Below are positions 9,851 through 22,343 of a DNA stretch of 64,000 nt, one piece after another. How positions within the stretch are numbered: position 1 is the stretch's first letter; each line of letters opens with the position of its first letter. Source of the DNA: Epiperipatus broadwayi. Taxonomy: Eukaryota; Onychophora; Udeonychophora; Euonychophora; Peripatidae. Under the pieces are notes generated by a model, which saw only the letters and a list, made by a program, of their open reading frames with translations, was not told the DNA's origin and searched no databases. The DNA is taken from assembly GCA_028023455.1 (NCBI GenBank), contig JAQFVV010013062.1, positions 1 through 64,000 on the forward strand. The letters run 5' to 3'. Both the position numbers and the translations under genes were made by a program.

Positions 9851-11404
9851 ATCTATAGAAAAATAAATAATAGAAGAAAGTGAGAGCTTGAATTCTTCTT
9901 TTCAAAGGTAAAAAAAAAAAGTCATCAATATGTTTACTATATTTTTAAAAAAATTGTGGAAATAAACTTTATTTTTCATTTCACATTGTTTTCAGAGTGA
10001 TATTTTATATAATTATAAACAATTTTTTTAAGTTTGCAATTTGTCAAGCTTATTATACCTGCTTGCAAGGTAAAACATTTATTGATTCTCATTTGGTTAA
10101 GGAAAGTATATTTGCTTTTGTAATATATTTTCTCATAATTTTCTAAGCAGTGAAGCAAATAACAAATGTTCAAAAATCCAGATTTCAGATCTTAGGCCAT
10201 CCCAAAATAATGTTAGCAGATGAATTTACCAATATTATTGTCAAAGTGGATGATGGAATATTGTAGATTGGAAATTGGTTTAAGACAAGAAAGGTATAGC
10301 ATAATAAAATAATTAATTATGATTTCAATGTTTATTGATACTCATAACACTGCTGACTTTAAAGTAGGAGTTCAGTTTTTTAAAAGCTAAAATTTCACCA
10401 GAATCTACTAATCATTGTTCAGGAAAAATTGATAAAAATATAGATTTTGAAAACAGGATGCTAGTTGAAATTTTTATTCTATGACTTATTAATAACATTT
10501 TTCTATAAAATTTGGAGAAAGATTCAAAGCTATAATTAAAAAATGTAGTTCTAAATTTTATTTGATCTTGATATTTTAAACCATCGCTATCAATATTTGC
10601 ATAAAGAATTTAACTTCCAAATAGTGATATAATTGATGACAGTACAGGACGATAATATACTAAGGTAAAATTAAAATTATTTTCAAATAAAAATTAATAA
10701 AATTATTCATATTTGAATTCAAAAGTGGTCAAACCTAATATATTTTCAATGATATCATGGTAATCATCATCAAATTTTGGAGGATGATGTCATCACCATA
10801 ATCTTTATATCTGAATTAAACATAAAGGCAATTTTAAGCAATAAACTTTATCTTATTTTATGCATTTTTGAATGAAAATCCTAATGAAAAATTTATCATT
10901 TTATTTAATATTTTGCTTTTCAAAAAGGTTTGGATAAGACTATCTAAGAATTGTTGGAAACTCCCACACAATATCATCAAAATGATATAGTCAAACTATT
11001 TACTTTTGGCATGATATCCAATGCCTAAAAAATGAACTCAAGGATCTTCAATGAGATAAATTTTTTAATGACATATTTCAAGTCAAAGCACAATTCACTG
11101 CTTTGGAATGTAACTGCAAAAGAAAATAATTTAAACTTATTACCTCTATCTATTTGATTCTATATATTTATGATAATTTCATTCCTTTTTAGTAATATTT
11201 CCATTTTTTTTGCTGAAAGAACTTTTCTTTTAAGATATTGTTTTATACTTTCGAAACTTTAATTTTTTTCTAAGTTTTCCTAATGTTTTTTAATGGATTG
11301 CTTTTTAAATGCTTTTACATTAACTTGCCCTATCTGTGTTTCTGTCAGTATGTCTGGATTTCTCTCAGTATGACTACATTTTTGAATTAACAATGAAAAA
11401 AAAT
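9851..11404. other. AT-rich stretch without recognised genes
   Basis: Includes possible strongly decayed coding traces at about 10540-11110, but no motif could be assigned. Mostly poly-A/T-rich sequence. Confidence 0.5.
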
Positions 11405-11410
11405 CATTCC

Positions 11411-11479
11411 CATTTAGAATTCTATCTCACAACCTTATGTTTCCTAAGAGAACTCCTTAGCAACTGAGCCAATGGAAAT
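11411..11479 (-). repeat. tRNA-derived SINE fragment
   Basis: The minus strand has TGGCTCAGTTGC, a near-perfect RNA polymerase III A box, and about 30 bases later a degraded B-box region (GGTTGTGAGATAGAATTC). The spacing is that of a tRNA head. Not a functional tRNA: the arms do not pair well. Confidence 0.5.
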
Positions 11480-11789
11480 ATTATGTTTATAGAATTTTTT
11501 TTGTTAATGTTGATTTAACTCACAATTTATTAAATTTTAAAAAAATCTGATGGAAACATTATAATAAAATTTTGTTAATATTGATTTAACTCATAATAAA
11601 TTAAATTAATTAAAAAAATTGTTTAATGTTTAAAGAATAATATTTATAGAAAAATGACTGCAATGATGTTGTATTGCTAATATTACACATGAACAAAGAA
11701 GGTGATTAAAGGAGAGTGATGAAGAAAATAAATTTATTTAAATTGAAATTATATGTTTTATTTGTAACTAAAAAAATATTATTATTATT

Positions 11790-12015
11790 TTAAAATAATG
11801 CTTTCATGTAAACTGCCAACTAAAAAGTAAAAAAATAAAGTAATCAGACTAAAAAAAACATGTTATGTTGTTTCATAAAAATATTTGAGTTTTTTTATAG
11901 CCTCAAATGCTTTTATGAAACGACACAAAATGGTTTTTTTTATATTCAGATTACTTTATTTTTCTATTTTTTCATTGGCTGTTTACATAAAAGCATTATT
12001 TATTTATTTTTAAAT
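11790..12015. mobile_element. Fold-back MITE-like palindrome
   Basis: Two diverged inverted arms, about 11790-11889 and 11901-12015, meet at a short loop (TTTTTTATAG). Matching landmarks are AAAGTAATCAGA with TCAGATTACTTT and CATGTAAACTGCCAA with TTGGCTGTTTACAT. No coding capacity. Superfamily not assignable; flanks are too AT-rich to define the target duplication. Confidence 0.7.
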
Positions 12016-12589
12016 TTTTAATATTTTATATTCTTTCTTTAAATCTTCAAATATTTTTTGTCTCAATTGAAAATTTGTTGGAAATTACAGCTTTTTATAC
12101 CATATCTTTGCTGCAGTTCTTAATAAGACATCAGTTACCTTTTTATTGATGTCAGTTAAGGTTGACCCATAATTAGCAAATTCTAATTCAAAATATGGTC
12201 AACACTATTTTTTAATAGCTTTCATTTCTCTTATTTTGCAATAATATGGAATTCACTAATTAATGATCATTTCCTTTAAATATATATTTTCTGTTAATCA
12301 AAATATCCATTTCTGCTGTACCTTCATTTGGTTGCATCCATGTCCACTTCCATTTAACATTTTTCTCAAAGAAAACATTCATAATATACAATTTTTCTTT
12401 TTTTTTTTAAAAAAAAATTCTACAACTCTGTGTCCTTTTTCATTTCTGTTACCATAACCACATTTACATACACCCTCAATTTTCAATAGATTTCCAATTC
12501 TAGCATTAAAGTGTTCCATAATAATTGTAAAATCTTGTTTAGTGAGATTAAAAACATTGTTTCATCAAGTTATAGAAAAAAGTAATGAA

Positions 12590-13375
12590 TGTGAGTTGTG
12601 GTTTTATGTTAAACATGTAGATTATGAAAAGGCATATAACTATAATTTTTTGAGATGATTAAAGCCTGGGATATTATCATATTCTGAAAAATATTTATCA
12701 AAGTGCAAAGCAGTTATTAGACTGCATAGCAACATTAAAAAGATTAAGATTGATAAAGATGTATGACAAAGTAATTCCATTTTTTATAGTGTTTTATAGA
12801 TGCGGTGGAAAACAAAGGAAATAAAAGTGAATGAAAATTATTTCGCCCATCTTAATTTTTTAAAATTATTGAATAGAAGCAGGAAAGTAGGACTAAAAAT
12901 AAATACTAAAGGAGATTAAAATTATGTTTGTTAGTTGTTGTTTTTTTAAAAAAAGAAGACAATAAACCTTGATAGTAATGAATTAGCAAAGATTAATGAC
13001 TATAAATATCTTAGATTATTAATAGAGATGAAAATCTACTGATGACATGAATCATAGAATTCAACTTGGAAGGGGAGTAACTTTAAAGAAAATATGTTTC
13101 TGCACTTAAACAGAAGGAACTTTAATAAAGTGTTTTAACATTGCTTACTTATATATTTGAAACTTTGGACCTTAATAGAAGAGTAATCAAAGATTGCATA
13201 CTGCATAAAAAAGTATAGAAACAATGTGTTTGAGTGATCCCAAATGATTGTAAGAAATCTACAAAAAGGTCGCTTGTGAGATGGATGGGATAAAAATGTT
13301 TGCTAAATTAATGCAAAGAAGGGAAGATTTGATTTGGAAAAACTGCTTAATCTCCGAGGAACTTTCTCCTGAAAA
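12590..13375 (+). pseudogene. Strongly decayed RTE-clade LINE fragment
   Basis: Conceptual translation across frames recovers RTE reverse-transcriptase landmarks in order: a VDYEKAYN-like remnant of the catalytic F-x-D-Y-x-KAFD motif (near 12610), NRSRKVGLKINTK (near 12870), ELAKINDYKYL (near 12985), the segment equivalent to TYGSETWTLNRR (near 13150-13180), and a trace of the C-terminal RWxD...RRE region (13280-13340). It matches the better preserved copies at 29.1, 52.1 and 58.9 kb. Stops and indels are frequent, so it is the oldest of the four. Confidence 0.72.
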
Positions 13376-13379
13376 ATGC

Positions 13380-14583
13380 TAATGCAATAAAATCTAACCT
13401 CCATTAAAATAAAATTCATTTAATTCATTAAACTTTTATCACTCAGTTGTTTAAAATTAACATTTCAATCACAACTGCCACCTATTAGGTATTTTTAGCA
13501 ATATGAAAACGATTTCATTTAAGAATTTGTATGTTGCTTAACTTGAGTTAACCTACTGCTATTTTAAAATTTGAATTGGCTAACATTTATTCTTAATTGT
13601 ATACCATTATCATTTCCACTAACAATAGTTGGTAAATGAGTTGAGCTATTCTAATTCTAGAAGAAAAAGAAAAGATGGAAAGGCAAGAATAAAAAATTGT
13701 AAAGTCAAAAAGAATATAAAGTTTAGATTGGAGTCAGAATTATTGTGTATATAATCAAAGGATAGAAATGTGATCATACAAACATTTCTACTTCAGAGAC
13801 ATTACTTCTGGATGAGAGATTTTAATGACCAGATCCTGCACTAGTCTGAATGATTAAAGACATCAAGATAAAAGGAAATGGATAAAGAATGAGAAAAAAA
13901 TAATGATAATGAATTTGCTTATAAACATTAATAATAAATATTAATTAAGAATATAAAGTAAAAATAACCACATGGTTTATTGCTTGGGAGTTCATGAGAA
14001 ATTTGAGCACCGGAAGTGATGGAATAGAGTCACAAGCTATTACCATATTAGATAATTAAGAAGGTCACTTTTCTTTCACTCAATTTCTGCACAAATAAAT
14101 AAATGCTATAAAATATAAAAAGTAATTATTTTTAAATAGTGATTAATTTCATTATATAGAATCCAGTAATTTAAACAAACCCATATATAATATGCTATTA
14201 AATATATAATGTTGAGAATATAAACTTATTATCAGAGTAACCAAGTCTGAATACATTACAATATACAATAATTCACAAGTCAAATTCTTAAGGCATCATT
14301 TTTTTAATAAACTTGTAAGTAATGTCCTTTTTTGTGTGTCAATGCTCATTCATTGGTCAGTCAAAAGATGCCATTTTTCTCTACCCAATAGATTGTCATT
14401 GTCATAAGAAAGTCGATATGCTTATTAAAAAAATTTAAAACCTGACTTGTGAATTATTGTACTAATATATTCAGTCTTTGATATTCTTTACAAAAGTTTA
14501 ATATGTAAATGATTTAAATCATAAATTATAATTTATTGCATAATTCTATAAATATTACTTTTACCTCTTTTTTGGTATTAATT
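13380..14583. other. AT-rich stretch with one SINE-like fragment
   Basis: No gene seen. Around 13975-14050 a minus-strand tRNA-SINE-like segment shares AGTTCATGAGAAATTTGAGCA wording with the copies at 18.9 and 39.7 kb. Simple A/T repeats otherwise. Confidence 0.45.
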
Positions 14584-14819
14584 GTAATAAATAAATAAAT
14601 GTTTAAATATTTAAGCAGAAAAAGGTTTTCATTGGTTTAAATCTCTATTCTAGCTAAGTCTTTCGATACTTCCAGTATCATAATCTTAGCTTTATGACTT
14701 AATTTAGCTAACATTTAATATTATCTGTATTTGCATATTGTTTGTCAGATTTGCATAAATTAAATTTATTGTTCTTTATTTAATTCACAAAGATGTTGTT
14801 AGAAAAATCATTTTTTAGA

Positions 14820-15626
14820 TAGAGGGATACTGGCTTCCTTTTTATTTACTGCATACTTGTTTTGGCTATACTCTATGCTTTTAAACTCTTTCTGTTATTT
14901 CTCTCAGTGGATACAATATCTGCTTTAGAGAGATCAAATTTGTGACCTGACTTCTCATACTCTAAAAATATTGAGGAGTATTTACTGATTCTTTTTGCCT
15001 GTTGTATAAATAGCTGTGTTGGGCCAGTCTTGTGGACAAGTTTGCTCTTGTTTCCCCATAGAATGCATTTGAGCAATTAGTATTTTTGTACATGATTTTA
15101 TATACTACTTGGTGTGCAGCCTCCCTAGTTAGCTCATCTTTAGAATTGTTCAACAGCTTGTTTAATAAAGGTAACTAGAAACTTATGTTATATTTATCAG
15201 CAGATATGTTTCTTAATTTCTGAACAATTTTTGACACATAAGGGGGGCTAGTCTATTTTTTTCATCGAAGTGGTGTTGTGCTGAATTCTTAACATGGTTG
15301 TTGAATTTTTGGATTGTGGCATTAATTTTTTTGAAATAAGACCTTGTAATTTTTAGATCTTTGGTCTATGTTTCTATATTTTTTCTCTGATCTGTTTTGA
15401 ACTGTATATTTACAAATCATTGGAGTTAACAAACTAGACTGTATGATTCCTTTATTGTTCATGGGCTTCAGTTCCATCTTGTAGCTCAAAATATTATTCT
15501 ACCTTTGAATACTTAAGTCCAAAAATTTTATATTTTGATTTTGATTTTCATTCTCAATTGTTCAAATTAAGGAAGAATTTTGTGCTAATTCTTGATGAAT
15601 CTGAGTTATAATTTCTTCATCTGCAG
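14820..15626 (-). pseudogene. Penelope-like RT/GIY-YIG relic, left arm
   Basis: Read leftwards: an end-of-RT block with IKFLDLSIQR (near 15530), a connector, then the GIY-YIG part with EAAHQVVYKI (about 15130-15090), NAFYGETRANLSTRLAQH (near 15070-15010), and the C-terminal SGHKFDLSKADIV and TERNNRKSLKA blocks (14960-14880). The usual Y-x-G-x-T turn of GIY-YIG proteins is seen as FYGET. Frameshifts split it into at least two overlapping frames. The upstream RT fingers and palm, including the catalytic aspartates, are missing. Confidence 0.75.
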
Positions 15627-15689
15627 CATATTTCTACCTAAAATTGAAAAATTAATTATACTGAAATTCAAAGTACTGCCAAAAAAAAT

Positions 15690-16510
15690 TATTCTATTTT
15701 ATATATGTGGACAACACTTTACTCTGTGTGGATGAAGAAATTATAATTCAAATTCAGCAAAAACTAGAACAGAAGTCTTCTAATTTGGACAATTGATAAA
15801 GAAGTCGAAAATCAATAAATAAAATTTTTTGGATTTAAATATTCAAAGACAAAATAATATTTTGAACTACAAGATGGAACTGAAACCTGTGAACATTAGA
15901 GGGTGTGGTTCATAAATATGCAGATCTGTAAGGTTTTCTTCACAGAAATTTAAAATTATGCAAATTTGAAGTATAACGAATCAAAAATATAGATACATAC
16001 ACCAAAGATCTAAAAAATACAGAGTATAATTTAAAAAAAAAAAATGCAATAATCAAAAAATTCTAGAACAAGTTAAGAACATGGCACAATACCATTCCAA
16101 TGAGAAAAAATGGAATAGTCTCTCATATGTGTCAAGGATTGCACAGAAATTAAGAAACGTATTTGCTGATAAATATGACAAGTTTCCAGTCACCTTTTCA
16201 TTAAATAAGCTGTTGAACAATTCCAAAGATAAGTTAATTAGGGAGGCTGCATACCAAGTAGTACATAAAATCATGTGCAAAAATACTAATTACTCAAATG
16301 CATATTATTGGTAAACAAAAGTGAACCTGTTCACAAGACTGGCCAACAGAACTATTTATATAACAGAGCAAAAAGAAGCAGTGAATACTCCTCAATATTT
16401 TTAGAGTGTGAACTGCAATCAGGCCATGAATTTTATGTCTCTAAGGCAGATATTGTACTCATTGAGAGATATGGCAGAAAAAGAAAGTTTAAAGAGGCAT
16501 GAACTATAGC
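15690..16510 (+). pseudogene. Penelope-like RT/GIY-YIG relic, right arm
   Basis: Starts slightly further upstream than the left arm, with YVDNTLLCVDEE (about 15705), corresponding to the Penelope RT catalytic motif normally written YVDD. The second aspartate reads as N. It continues through EQKSSNLDN, then with frameshifts to KLLNNSKDKLIREAAYQVV (16205-16262), NYSNAYYW, and SGHEFYVSKADIVLIERY (16417-16470). The GIY-YIG turn is damaged. Non-functional. Confidence 0.75.
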
Positions 16511-16800
16511 CAAAGACAAGTATGCATTAAATAAAAAGGAAGCTAATATCCCTCTATCTTAAAAAATGGCCTCTCTAACAACATCTACATAGATTGAATA
16601 AAAAGCAATAAATTTAATTTATGCAAATCTGACAAACAATATGCAAGTACATATAATATTAATTAAATGTTAGTTAAATTAAGTCATAAAACTATGATTA
16701 TGATACTGGAAGTATTGAAAGCGCTTAATTAGAATAAAGAGATTTAAACCAATGGAAGCCTTTTCTGTTTAAATTTTAAACATTTATTTATTACAATTTA

Positions 16801-18735
16801 GTCAACCATGACCTCAGAACCAAAGGAGTGTGATATTATTTTTTCCCAGTAGAATGCACCAGATTACAGTCATTTTGCCACTCAGTCAGCATATGATAAT
16901 TCTTGGGATCAATTGAGATCAATCTGAGATCTTCACATTTTGGCTAATAATATCTAGATACTCTTCATTTACCTAGATGAGTAATTGAGTTGATTATGAG
17001 GCAGCTACTTGAAAAAGGAATTTTAAATCCTGTTTGTGAGCAGGAAAAAATTCAGAGTCTAGATTGTGCACTCAGGAAATTGACATGATAACCATTAAGC
17101 AATGTTCTTTTGATGCACACTAGATAATAGGGAAAACATACACAGATTAATTATTGGCTATTAATCATCAGTAATAAAAAGCTTTGTATTCTGTTCAAAA
17201 CTAACTCTCCTGTCATACTAGCATTTCCATATAACTAGAATTTAAACTTATATCATTGTGACCACAAAACAAGAGTACTAACCATTGAACAAACATATTT
17301 ATTTTAAGAATTCTATTGTATTTAACAAATGAAATGTGAATATTTAAAAATTATTATAACTATTGTATATTAATTATTGCATTTAATTTCTAGAAAGCAG
17401 AAAGTATGTAGTGGAAAATATTTTTTAATATAGTATAGTATTATTCTTATTATCCATAAATTTTGTATCAAATTCTTTGGTAGTAGATAGAGTGATTAAT
17501 TTTCAGTCAGTGTCCTAATTTTAACAGAAACGGGATAGATATCCTCTTTTCAAATGTTTATTTAATAACTCTAATCAACCCATATCTTATGATACAAAAC
17601 AATTTTAATAATTATTCTCATGTTCTATAATTTAATTAAAATATATGATCTAATACAAAAACAATGTCTTCTATAATCAATTAAAATATATATTATTTAT
17701 CTATTGTAAGATTATTTCGGATTTTATAGATTCAAGTTTAACTTTTTATATAGTTTTTGCATTAGATTTTTTAAAATAAAATATGTATATTTTAAATTAA
17801 TTTGCTTTCATTAACAATATAATTTAATCTACCGTTTTTTAAAAAAATGATTACATTTTATTATCTAATTAATGATTAATATTTATCCGAAAGTCAATTC
17901 ACAATGATAGAATGACGAACTTGAGCATTAAAGTTTCTGAATGGAAGTTAAACATGTCTTCAAACATCACTCTTATCTTCGAGATATTTATCATTTTACT
18001 GTAAATCATAATTTTTAATTTTAAAGTAATGAAAGAATACTAAGGTAAATTCTATGATATTGAAGGTCTATTTTTATTTGGAAAAACGTTTTGGACTCTA
18101 AAATAAAATCACTGTGAGCAACAATATATCAGCAAGAAATCTCTTGGATTAATGTGAATCATAATTTGATGGAATCAATAATGGCTATTTTATTAACAGT
18201 TATGTTTCTGTATTATATTATTAATTATATTTGATGTCAGCATAATCGAGATAGCAGAAGGTAATTAATGTCTTTTGTGAGGTCAGAATGTATGTATTTG
18301 TTTACTTTTAAGAACTTTTCAAAAATTCATTATAGTAAAGAGCATTTGGTATTATTTATTCAATATATGCAATAAGTATTTGCTGAAATATACATGTATT
18401 GTTATCGTATAATTTAATTTACAAATAAATATATATTTAGCAATAGAAATAAATATATAGAGATATTTTAAGTTTAAATAATAAAATAATTCAAATTTAG
18501 TTTGTTAATTTTATCATAGATGGCAGGACAAGTTAATTTTTTTAAATTGTTCTTTTTGTTTAATTTTAATCAAATTTATTTACTGATCAAATAATCTTAA
18601 ACTACTTTTTTTTGTGTGTCTTTTGCATGTTTTCACCTTTTCTACTTTTATAATTTTTTTTTTTTTAAAAAATCATTTTAGTATATTGTGATTTGGAATG
18701 AAATACGTATATTGGAGATCTTTTTTTTTTTTTTT
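16801..18735. other. AT-rich stretch with a tRNA-like fragment
   Basis: No gene seen. The only recognisable element is the fragment at 17226-17290, listed separately. Confidence 0.5.
17226..17290 (-). repeat. tRNA-derived SINE fragment
   Basis: On the minus strand CAATGGTTAGTACTC (A-box region) is followed about 35 bases later by ATAAGTTTAAATTC (B-box region), the layout of a tRNA-headed SINE. Similar wording recurs at 61.3 kb. Confidence 0.45.
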
Positions 18736-18736
18736 C

Positions 18737-18826
18737 GTATGTGTGTGGTCATGTGTATTGGTTGTATGAGATTGAGTGAATGGCTGAAGGAGCTTGAAGG
18801 TCTGTATTCAAACCCCTATATTACAT
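18737..18826 (+). repeat. Family B arm fragment, solo
   Basis: GTGTGTGGTCATGTGTATTG through ATTCAAACCCCTATATTA matches the outer part of the right arm of the 36.8-37.7 kb fold-back. It follows a 15-base T run. The terminal GTATTCAAACCCC resembles a polymerase III B box, hinting at a SINE origin for this family. Confidence 0.6.
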
Positions 18827-18935
18827 CTAGACTCCAAGTATATAAAATATACTTTTATTTAAAATATATCGTGATTAACATATTTGTTTTTTAAAGCCAT
18901 AAGAAATATAATTATTCTGATTAAAAAATAATCGA

Positions 18936-19035
18936 ATGGTTTATTGGTCTGGAACTCATAAAAGTTTGAGTACCTCAAGTGTTACAGCTAGGTTGTGATT
19001 CATGAGGCTAAAGCTTCAGAATATCCTGCCACTGT
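18936..19035 (-). repeat. Dispersed SINE-like repeat
   Basis: Shares GGTTTATTGGTCTGGAACTC and AGTTTGAGTACC with sequences at 13.98 and 39.7 kb. In reverse orientation the wording matches the CTTATGAACTTC-type tails at 26.6, 35.5 and 36.0 kb. Confidence 0.45.
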
Positions 19036-19083
19036 CTCTGACTTATTCATGAAGGGCCATATTGCTTTCTATTTTCTATAAAA

Positions 19084-19200
19084 TTTCATATTTACAGCTA
19101 TATCATAATAAACCTATAAATATGATATTGCTTTTCATTTTTCAAATAATGTCACATTTACAACTATATTATGATATATCTGCGAATATGATATTATATG
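19084..19200. repeat. Two-copy direct repeat, period 67 bp
   Basis: TTTACAGCTATATCATAATA (19090) and TTTACAACTATATTATGATA (19157) begin two diverged copies that both end AATATGATATT. Confidence 0.65.
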
Positions 19201-20000
19201 GAGAATAGTAACCAAGGCAACCATTAGTGAATAGATGTACTACTAGTTTTATTGGTCTTGATTGATTTCGGTAGTTGGTCCTGTCTTCTGGTCAAGCAAT
19301 TATTTTATATTAAGGATATAAAACTTTATCAACTATTTATAAAAGAGATATATTAACAAAAAAATTAAAAATATATATAAATGAAAATATTCTTTTGTAA
19401 TATTATACTTATTTTTTAATCCTTCAGTTCAAATTTTTGTAAATTATTTATTTTCACAATCAACCCCCTTTACTTTTTTCTTGTAATAATAAAAAGATTA
19501 TAATTTCTATGCTGTCCTGCATAGACTGTCACAATAAGGAGAGTGATGTATCTGAGAATTAAAAATTCCTTAATTAAAACTCAACCCACTCCTGTGATTT
19601 TTAAAGATCTTATGACATCCAAACTATTTGGTTGTTTTTGCTCAGGGGATTTAGTGAATGATACAGTGACAGATGTAGGAACTAAATCTTCCTGGGTCAA
19701 ATCTCATCCTGATTTGCTAATTAATAAAGTATCCATTTATTACCCTATATTGTTTAGCAAATGAACTTCAAAAAGTTTACCATCAATTAATTTAGAGTAT
19801 TTTTTAGACATTCAGGCATTTTATCAAATCTGATCATAGTTTTTCTTATTTTATTACCTTAGAATGTCTAATGTAAACACTAATATTTTCTAAATAGTAG
19901 GGAGTTAATAAGTAAAATCTATTTCTAAATGTAACTATATTTTTTACAGAGTAGTATCAACTCATCCTTTATGCTTTGATAAAATTATAAAAAATTAACT

Positions 20001-20315
20001 TATTTTATTAAAAGTAATCAATCTTACAGTTTTGATTGACCAAATATCTTCTGTAGAGCTATAAGGTAAATATGATTACATGAATACACAAATAGTTTAT
20101 CATTAAAACAAATAACTGAGCATCATATCTCCTTATAAATTGACTCATTTTTTATACCTTGTTCCATATATGTATACATACCAAATATATGAATTCATTT
20201 ATTGTATTATATGTACATATATTATGCTCCATTTATAAACAATACATGTATCTTATAGCTCTAAAGAAAATTGCTGGTCAATCAAAATTGGAAAATTGAT
20301 TAATTTTAATAAAGT
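20001..20315. mobile_element. Fold-back element with 72-bp arms
   Basis: Inverted arms about 20001-20072 and 20243-20315 share TTTTGATTGACCA and TAGAGCTATAAG. About 170 bp of AT-rich sequence lies between. MITE-like in form, not assignable to a superfamily. Confidence 0.65.
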
Positions 20316-21487
20316 AAGCACTGTATCAGTAACAAAAAATGTGTATTTGATTTTTTTGTAACTAAAGGATGTCCATAATCCATATATGAAAAGGAATGGA
20401 ATTTTTTGAAACATTTGTATTTTTAGATATTAATCTCATAAATATTGATTAAACAAGTCAATATCTAAATATTTTAATTCACTGTGAAAGCAGTATATCA
20501 TTACATGCAATGGTCATATTTGTAAATGGTATTTTGGAAGATAGCTTCTTCAGAATAATAGATTATTCAAATGATTATCATTATATTATGCAACAGGAGA
20601 ATTGATTATTAAGTTGATCTATCATATCTATTGTCTCAAGATATGCTGATTCAGAAACCCAAAATTTGAAAGAAAAAAAAATTGTAAATTCCATACCAAG
20701 GTTTGTGGCAACAGCTATTTTCTTCTCCCATATATTCGCTCTAACACTTCCAATCAGTGATGCTGATGAAATTATAATCATGTGCACTTTCTATATTTTT
20801 AATGAGAATTTGAGAACTAAAAATTTTTTAGAAAGATTCCAAAGCATATCATTTTTTAATAACAAAATTCTAATATTTCATTCTTCTAACTTTTTGAATA
20901 GTTATCATGAAGCCAATAATAATGTATCATCAGTCAGATACTTATTTTCAAATTTTCAAATATTTTAAATATATTTTTATTTTAATGGTTTAGAAAGCTT
21001 AAATATTTTTAATGTATATATAAATTAATTTTGTTATATATGTAAAAATAATTTAATTGCACACAAAAAAATCAACATGGCATCTCATGTTAAAAATATT
21101 AATCATTAGAGTCTATTCAAACATTTGTGGGTCGGGTTGGCACTGATATAGTTAAAAAAAACTCGGGCAAGTGGAGTTGTTGTTACAATTAAATTAAAAG
21201 GGATGTTTCTGGATGTAGAATTATGCAAGACATTATTTTATATATCCAGAAATCAGAAAAATGATTATTTCATATCTATCTGTGATTTATACTATAAAAA
21301 AATTGTTTTCTTTTGTGAATTTTTTTTGTATACATAGTTCTTAAATAAAAACAACAACAACTTGGTATTATGGTATATACAAATAAATATATTTTATTAC
21401 ATATTTACATGAACTTCAAAAACATAATATATATATATATTTTAAATGTTATAATTAATTAAAAAACTAATAAATATTTTTATAATA
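20316..21487. other. AT-rich stretch with overlapping weak open frames
   Basis: Around 20580-20970 both strands are open over 68-100 codons. The plus-strand frame has a hydrophobic stretch (FVATAIFFSHIFALTLPI). I see no family signature and cannot decide whether either is an exon. Confidence 0.3.
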
Positions 21488-21676
21488 TTACTGATTAAAA
21501 AAACCGTACATATTGTAATGGTCAGAAAACGGGTGACTCGTAAACATAGTGCAGAACTCGACCACCACACAGAACAGCAGCACCATCGAGTAGCGAAGCC
21601 ACCCGTGGTACTGAGTTCGAACATAGTTTATCGGTTCCGCAATACCATCCACGAAACAACGCATCTGATGTGACAT
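21488..21676 (-). CDS. Exon-like open segment, one membrane span
   Basis: Minus-strand open frame of 62 codons from an internal ATG. The translation is low in simple sequence and has a hydrophobic stretch, YSMVLLFCVVVEFCTMF, flanked by charged or polar residues (EPINYVRTQYHGWLR before, TSHPFSDHYNMY after), as in a membrane protein. Third codon positions from about 21650 to 21520 are mostly G or C although the surrounding DNA is strongly AT-rich, which is the main coding argument. An AG acceptor after TTACTAATGTCACATC lies just upstream, and a GTACGG donor-like site near the end. I do not recognise the protein. It could be one exon of a gene with the segment at 22300-22521, or a fossil. Confidence 0.4.
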   Translation of the reverse strand: MSHQMRCFVDGIAEPINYVRTQYHGWLRYSMVLLFCVVVEFCTMFTSHPFSDHYNMYGFFNQ

Positions 21677-22296
21677 TAGTAAATATTTCCTTAGGCACGG
21701 TGGTCAGGGATATGCAAGAGATTCATGATTTTATTCTCGAGTTAGCCAATAATCAAACTAATATTAATTAAACATTCATATTTACATAATCGAGGAAATA
21801 TTATATAGAATGGGTATCGAATAAATGAAACGTAACTGCAGACATATAGTTTAAAATTATTTATTCACACATTTTAATAAAACATTTACTAATAATATTT
21901 TATGGACTAACAGCTTCAGTAGCGGGATTTGCAACATGATTATATTTTAAAGAATACATTATTTATTTGTTTACAAAAGGAATTCATTTATTTGAGGGCG
22001 TAATCTAGCTACCTAAAATTCTCGAGTAAGTATTTCTAATGCATGCCTGGAGGGATTTATACCTTTGCAATGCAAGAGTCTAAAGTATGGGTTATAAGAG
22101 TAACGGCATACATATATTTATTTAATTAAAATATTTATTTGTAACTAAGGGCAAACATTTATTTGAGAGTGAATTATGAAGATAATGCAGAGGCGGAGTG
22201 ATATATAGAATAATAAAATTAAGTAAAGGAACACGTGGTACGCTTTAGAAAGGCGATATGGAATGGCAGTATATCGAAACTGCAATGCCGCGAATG

Positions 22297-22343
22297 GGTT
22301 TATAAGAATGTTGGGCTGGTCTCTGCCTTGGCCCGACGAAGTA
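22297..22343 (-). repeat. 47-bp duplicated block, copy 1
   Basis: Matches 22802-22848 at 45 of 47 positions. It contains a hairpin TTGGGC (22311-22316) / GCCCGA (22331-22336). In the minus-strand reading it encodes the C-terminal RRAKAETSPTFL and stop of the exon-like segment. Confidence 0.85.

Larger units (their letters stand above)
14584..16800. mobile_element. Penelope-like element pair as an inverted dimer
   Basis: Two 5'-truncated copies of one Penelope-like element lie head to head. The left copy reads on the minus strand (15626 to 14584), the right on the plus strand (15729 to 16800), with about 100 bp between them. Both arms run through the end of a Penelope reverse transcriptase, a GIY-YIG endonuclease region and the same 3' untranslated tail, so together they form a diverged inverted repeat of about 1.05 kb per arm. 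Inverted or tandem partial copies are a known habit of Penelope-like elements. The arms have many differences, so the structure is old and not an assembly fold-back. Confidence 0.82.

Noticed and set aside
13030-13045. CTGATGA near 13035
   Set aside because: Part of the decayed RTE sequence; no helix II or GAAA at the right distance.
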